This document shows, piece by piece, positions 4,881 to 7,022 of a DNA stretch of 7,022 bases. The DNA lies in contig JAUVVP010000097.1 in assembly GCA_030604585.1 (NCBI GenBank), forward strand, positions 1 through 7,022. Direction: 5' to 3'. Under the pieces are notes generated by a model that had not been told where the DNA came from, made no database searches, and was given only the letters and a program-made list of their open reading frames with translations. The stretch's first letter is position 1. Every line of letters starts with the position of its first letter. This DNA is from Planctomycetota bacterium (lineage in GTDB: Bacteria > Planctomycetota > Brocadiia > SM23-32). The position numbers and the translations under genes are program-made.

Positions 4881-7022
4881 ATGCGCCTGGAACGGTTCAC
4901 CATAAAGGTGCGCGAGGCGCTCGAAGCTGCTCAATCGGCGGCCCGGAGCAGGGACCATCAGCAGTTGGCCACGCCGCACCTGCTTCAGGCGTTGGTGGAG
5001 CAGTCCGGCGGGGTCGTGCGCCCGCTCTTGCAGCGCCTTGGCGTCAACTGCGAGGCGATCGCGCAGGCCCTGCGGGCGGAGCTGGACAAGCTGCCGCAGG
5101 TGCGAGGAGGCGCAGGACAGGTCTACCTTGCCCCTGACCTGGCCGAGGCGCTTGACGAAGGCGAGAAGCAGGCCGCCCAACTCAAGGACGATTACGTCAG
5201 CGCCGAGCATCTGCTGCTGGCGTTCCTCGAGCGGCGCGACTGCCCGGCGGGAAGGGTCTTGCAGGAGCACGGCGTCAGTCGCGAAGGGCTGCTGGCGGCG
5301 CTGAAGGAAGTGCGCGGCGGACAGCGCGTGACCGATGAAAACCCCGAGGACAAGTACCAGGCACTGGAGCGCTATGCCCGCGACCTGGTGGAATCGGCCC
5401 GGCGCGGCAAGCTCGATCCCGTCATCGGGCGCGACCGCGAGATCCGCAAGGTCATACAGGTGCTGGGCCGCCGCACCAAGAACAACCCGGTGCTGGTGGG
5501 CGAGCCGGGTGTGGGCAAGACGGCCATAGTCGAAGGCCTTGCCCAGCGCATAGTCAACGGCGACGTGCCGATGGGACTGAAGAACAGGCGCGTGCTCGCC
5601 CTCGACATGGGGGCCCTGATCGCCGGCGCCAAGTACCGCGGCGAGTTCGAGGACCGGCTCAAGGCCGTGCTGCGGGAGATCGAGTCCGAAGGCGACGTCA
5701 TCCTCTTCATTGACGAGCTTCACACGGTGGTCGGGGCCGGCGCGGCGGAAGGCGCCGTGGACGCCTCCAACCTGCTGAAGCCCGCCCTCGCCCGCGGCGA
5801 GCTGCACTGCGTCGGGGCTACCACGATGGACGAGTACCGGAAGTACATCGAGGCCGACGGCGCCCTGGAGCGGCGCTTCCAGCCCGTCCAGGTCGCAGAG
5901 CCGACCGTTGAGGACACCATCGCCATCCTGCGCGGCCTGAAGGAGAGATACCAGGTTCACCACGGCGTGCGCATTACCGACAGCGGCCTCGTGGCCGCCG
6001 CCACCTTGAGCCACCGCTACATAGCGGACCGGTACCTGCCGGACAAGGCCATTGACCTGGTGGACGAGGCCGCCTCCAAGCTGCGCATGGAGATAGACAG
6101 CGTGCCGACGGAGCTGGACCGCGTGCTGCGCCGGATAACGCGGCTTCAGGTCGAATTGGAGGGCCTCAAGAAGGAGGACGGGCCGGCAGCCGAGGAGCAG
6201 ACCCGTCAGGTGGAGACGCAGTTGAGCGACCTGCGGGAACAGGAGCGGGCTCTGCGCGCCCAATGGGAGAACGAGAAGGAGATCATCGCCCGCATCCGCG
6301 AGATCAACCAGCAGATCGAAGGGGCACACGTCGAGGAGGAATCGGCCGAACGCAGCGGCGACCTGCAGCGCGTCGGCGAGATCCGCTACGGCGCCCTGCC
6401 GGAGCTTCACACAGAACTGGAGAAGCAGCAGGAGCGCCTGGCCGAAGTCCAACGCGAGCAGCAGCTCCTCAAAGAGGAGGTGGACAGCGAGGACATCGCT
6501 GAGATCGTCTCGCACTGGACGGGCATCCCGGTCCAGCGCATGCTCGAGGCCGAGCGCGAGAAGCTGCTGCACATGGAAGAGGAGTTGCACGGGCGCGTGG
6601 TCGGCCAGGACGAGGCCATCCGAGCGGTCGCCAACACCGTGCGCCGCGCTCGCGCCGGCCTTCAGGACCCGAACCGGCCCCTCGGGTCTTTCATCTTCCT
6701 GGGGCCGACCGGAGTCGGCAAGACCGAGCTGTGCAAGGCCCTGGCCGAGTTCCTGTTCGGCGACGAGAACGCGCTGGTCCGCTTCGACATGAGCGAGTTC
6801 ATGGAGCAACACTCGGTAGCCAGGTTGATCGGGGCGCCCCCCGGATACATCGGGCACGAGGAGGGCGGCCGCCTGACCGAAGCCGTGCGGCGCCGCCCCT
6901 ACAGCGTCGTGCTGTTCGATGAGATAGAGAAGGCGCACCGCGAGGTGCTCAACGCCCTACTCCAGGTGCTCGACGACGGGCGCATGACCGACGGCAAAGG
7001 GCGCACCGTGGACTTCAAGAAC
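4881..7022 (+). CDS. clpB: ClpB disaggregase (Hsp100), 3' end cut by window
   Basis: This is the first 714 residues of an ATP-driven hexameric disaggregase of about 860 residues that works with DnaK to extract proteins from aggregates. In order it shows the Clp N-domain (about 1-145, [13 protein letters not shown] onward) and AAA+ module 1 with Walker A GEPGVGKT (207-214), pore tyrosine Tyr252 in [10 protein letters not shown], Walker B ILFIDE (274-279) and arginine fingers 331-332. A long coiled-coil M-domain of ClpB type follows (about 405-530, IDSVPTELD to WTGIP at 546-550). AAA+ module 2 has Walker A GPTGVGKT (608-615), pore Tyr656 in GYIGHEEGG and Walker B VVLFDE (676-681). The frame stays open to the right edge. 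ATG 4881 matches the family N-terminus, with only a modest GTGAGG 6 nt upstream. GTG at 4869 is in frame and less likely. It follows dnaK by 94 nt. Confidence 0.98.
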   Translation, partial: MRLERFTIKVREALEAAQSAARSRDHQQLATPHLLQALVEQSGGVVRPLLQRLGVNCEAIAQALRAELDKLPQVRGGAGQVYLAPDLAEALDEGEKQAAQLKDDYVSAEHLLLAFLERRDCPAGRVLQEHGVSREGLLAALKEVRGGQRVTDENPEDKYQALERYARDLVESARRGKLDPVIGRDREIRKVIQVLGRRTKNNPVLVGEPGVGKTAIVEGLAQRIVNGDVPMGLKNRRVLALDMGALIAGAKYRGEFEDRLKAVLREIESEGDVILFIDELHTVVGAGAAEGAVDASNLLKPALARGELHCVGATTMDEYRKYIEADGALERRFQPVQVAEPTVEDTIAILRGLKERYQVHHGVRITDSGLVAAATLSHRYIADRYLPDKAIDLVDEAASKLRMEIDSVPTELDRVLRRITRLQVELEGLKKEDGPAAEEQTRQVETQLSDLREQERALRAQWENEKEIIARIREINQQIEGAHVEEESAERSGDLQRVGEIRYGALPELHTELEKQQERLAEVQREQQLLKEEVDSEDIAEIVSHWTGIPVQRMLEAEREKLLHMEEELHGRVVGQDEAIRAVANTVRRARAGLQDPNRPLGSFIFLGPTGVGKTELCKALAEFLFGDENALVRFDMSEFMEQHSVARLIGAPPGYIGHEEGGRLTEAVRRRPYSVVLFDEIEKAHREVLNALLQVLDDGRMTDGKGRTVDFKN

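Noticed and set aside
2738..4903. 721-codon minus-strand open frame opposite dnaK
   Set aside because: It is in exact antisense register to a complete, canonical dnaK; its translation is low-complexity Leu/Val/Gly/Asp-rich with no domain.
4806..6938. 710-codon minus-strand open frame opposite clpB
   Set aside because: It is the antisense register shadow of a canonical ClpB sequence that runs off the right edge.

Overview
The window looks like a piece of chromosome from a GC-rich free-living bacterium. All four genes use mostly G or C at the third codon position, have Shine-Dalgarno-type starts, and belong to bacterial families. I could not fix the phylum. The FHA gene and the style of the permease and DnaK would suit a planctomycete-like or other deep-branching uncultured lineage, but this is a weak guess.

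Layout. Positions 1-726 hold no gene I can support, only short repeats and hairpins. On the minus strand, an NCS2/AzgA-type nucleobase permease (1127-2494) is followed after 37 nt by a 120-residue FHA-domain protein (727-1089). These two look like one operon read from a good sigma-70-type promoter (TTGACC-N18-TATAAT, 2602 to 2573). On the plus strand, dnaK (2879-4786) is followed after 94 nt by clpB (4881 to the right edge, cut at codon 714). The 384-bp divergent region between permease and dnaK (2495-2878) contains several exact inverted repeats.

How the genes work together. DnaK and ClpB are the two halves of the bacterial protein-disaggregation machine: ClpB threads polypeptides out of aggregates, and DnaK targets and activates it. 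Their tandem arrangement is expected, although grpE and dnaJ are not between or just before them. The permease would import or exchange purines or related bases. The FHA protein is a small phosphothreonine-binding adaptor with no obvious partner in view.

I see no mobile element, CRISPR array, RNA gene or clearly new multi-gene system. The most interesting signals are regulatory: a permease leader that can pair with its own Shine-Dalgarno sequence, nested dyads in the divergent region, and a long GC-rich hairpin between dnaK and clpB with a competing fold that uses the dnaK stop codon.
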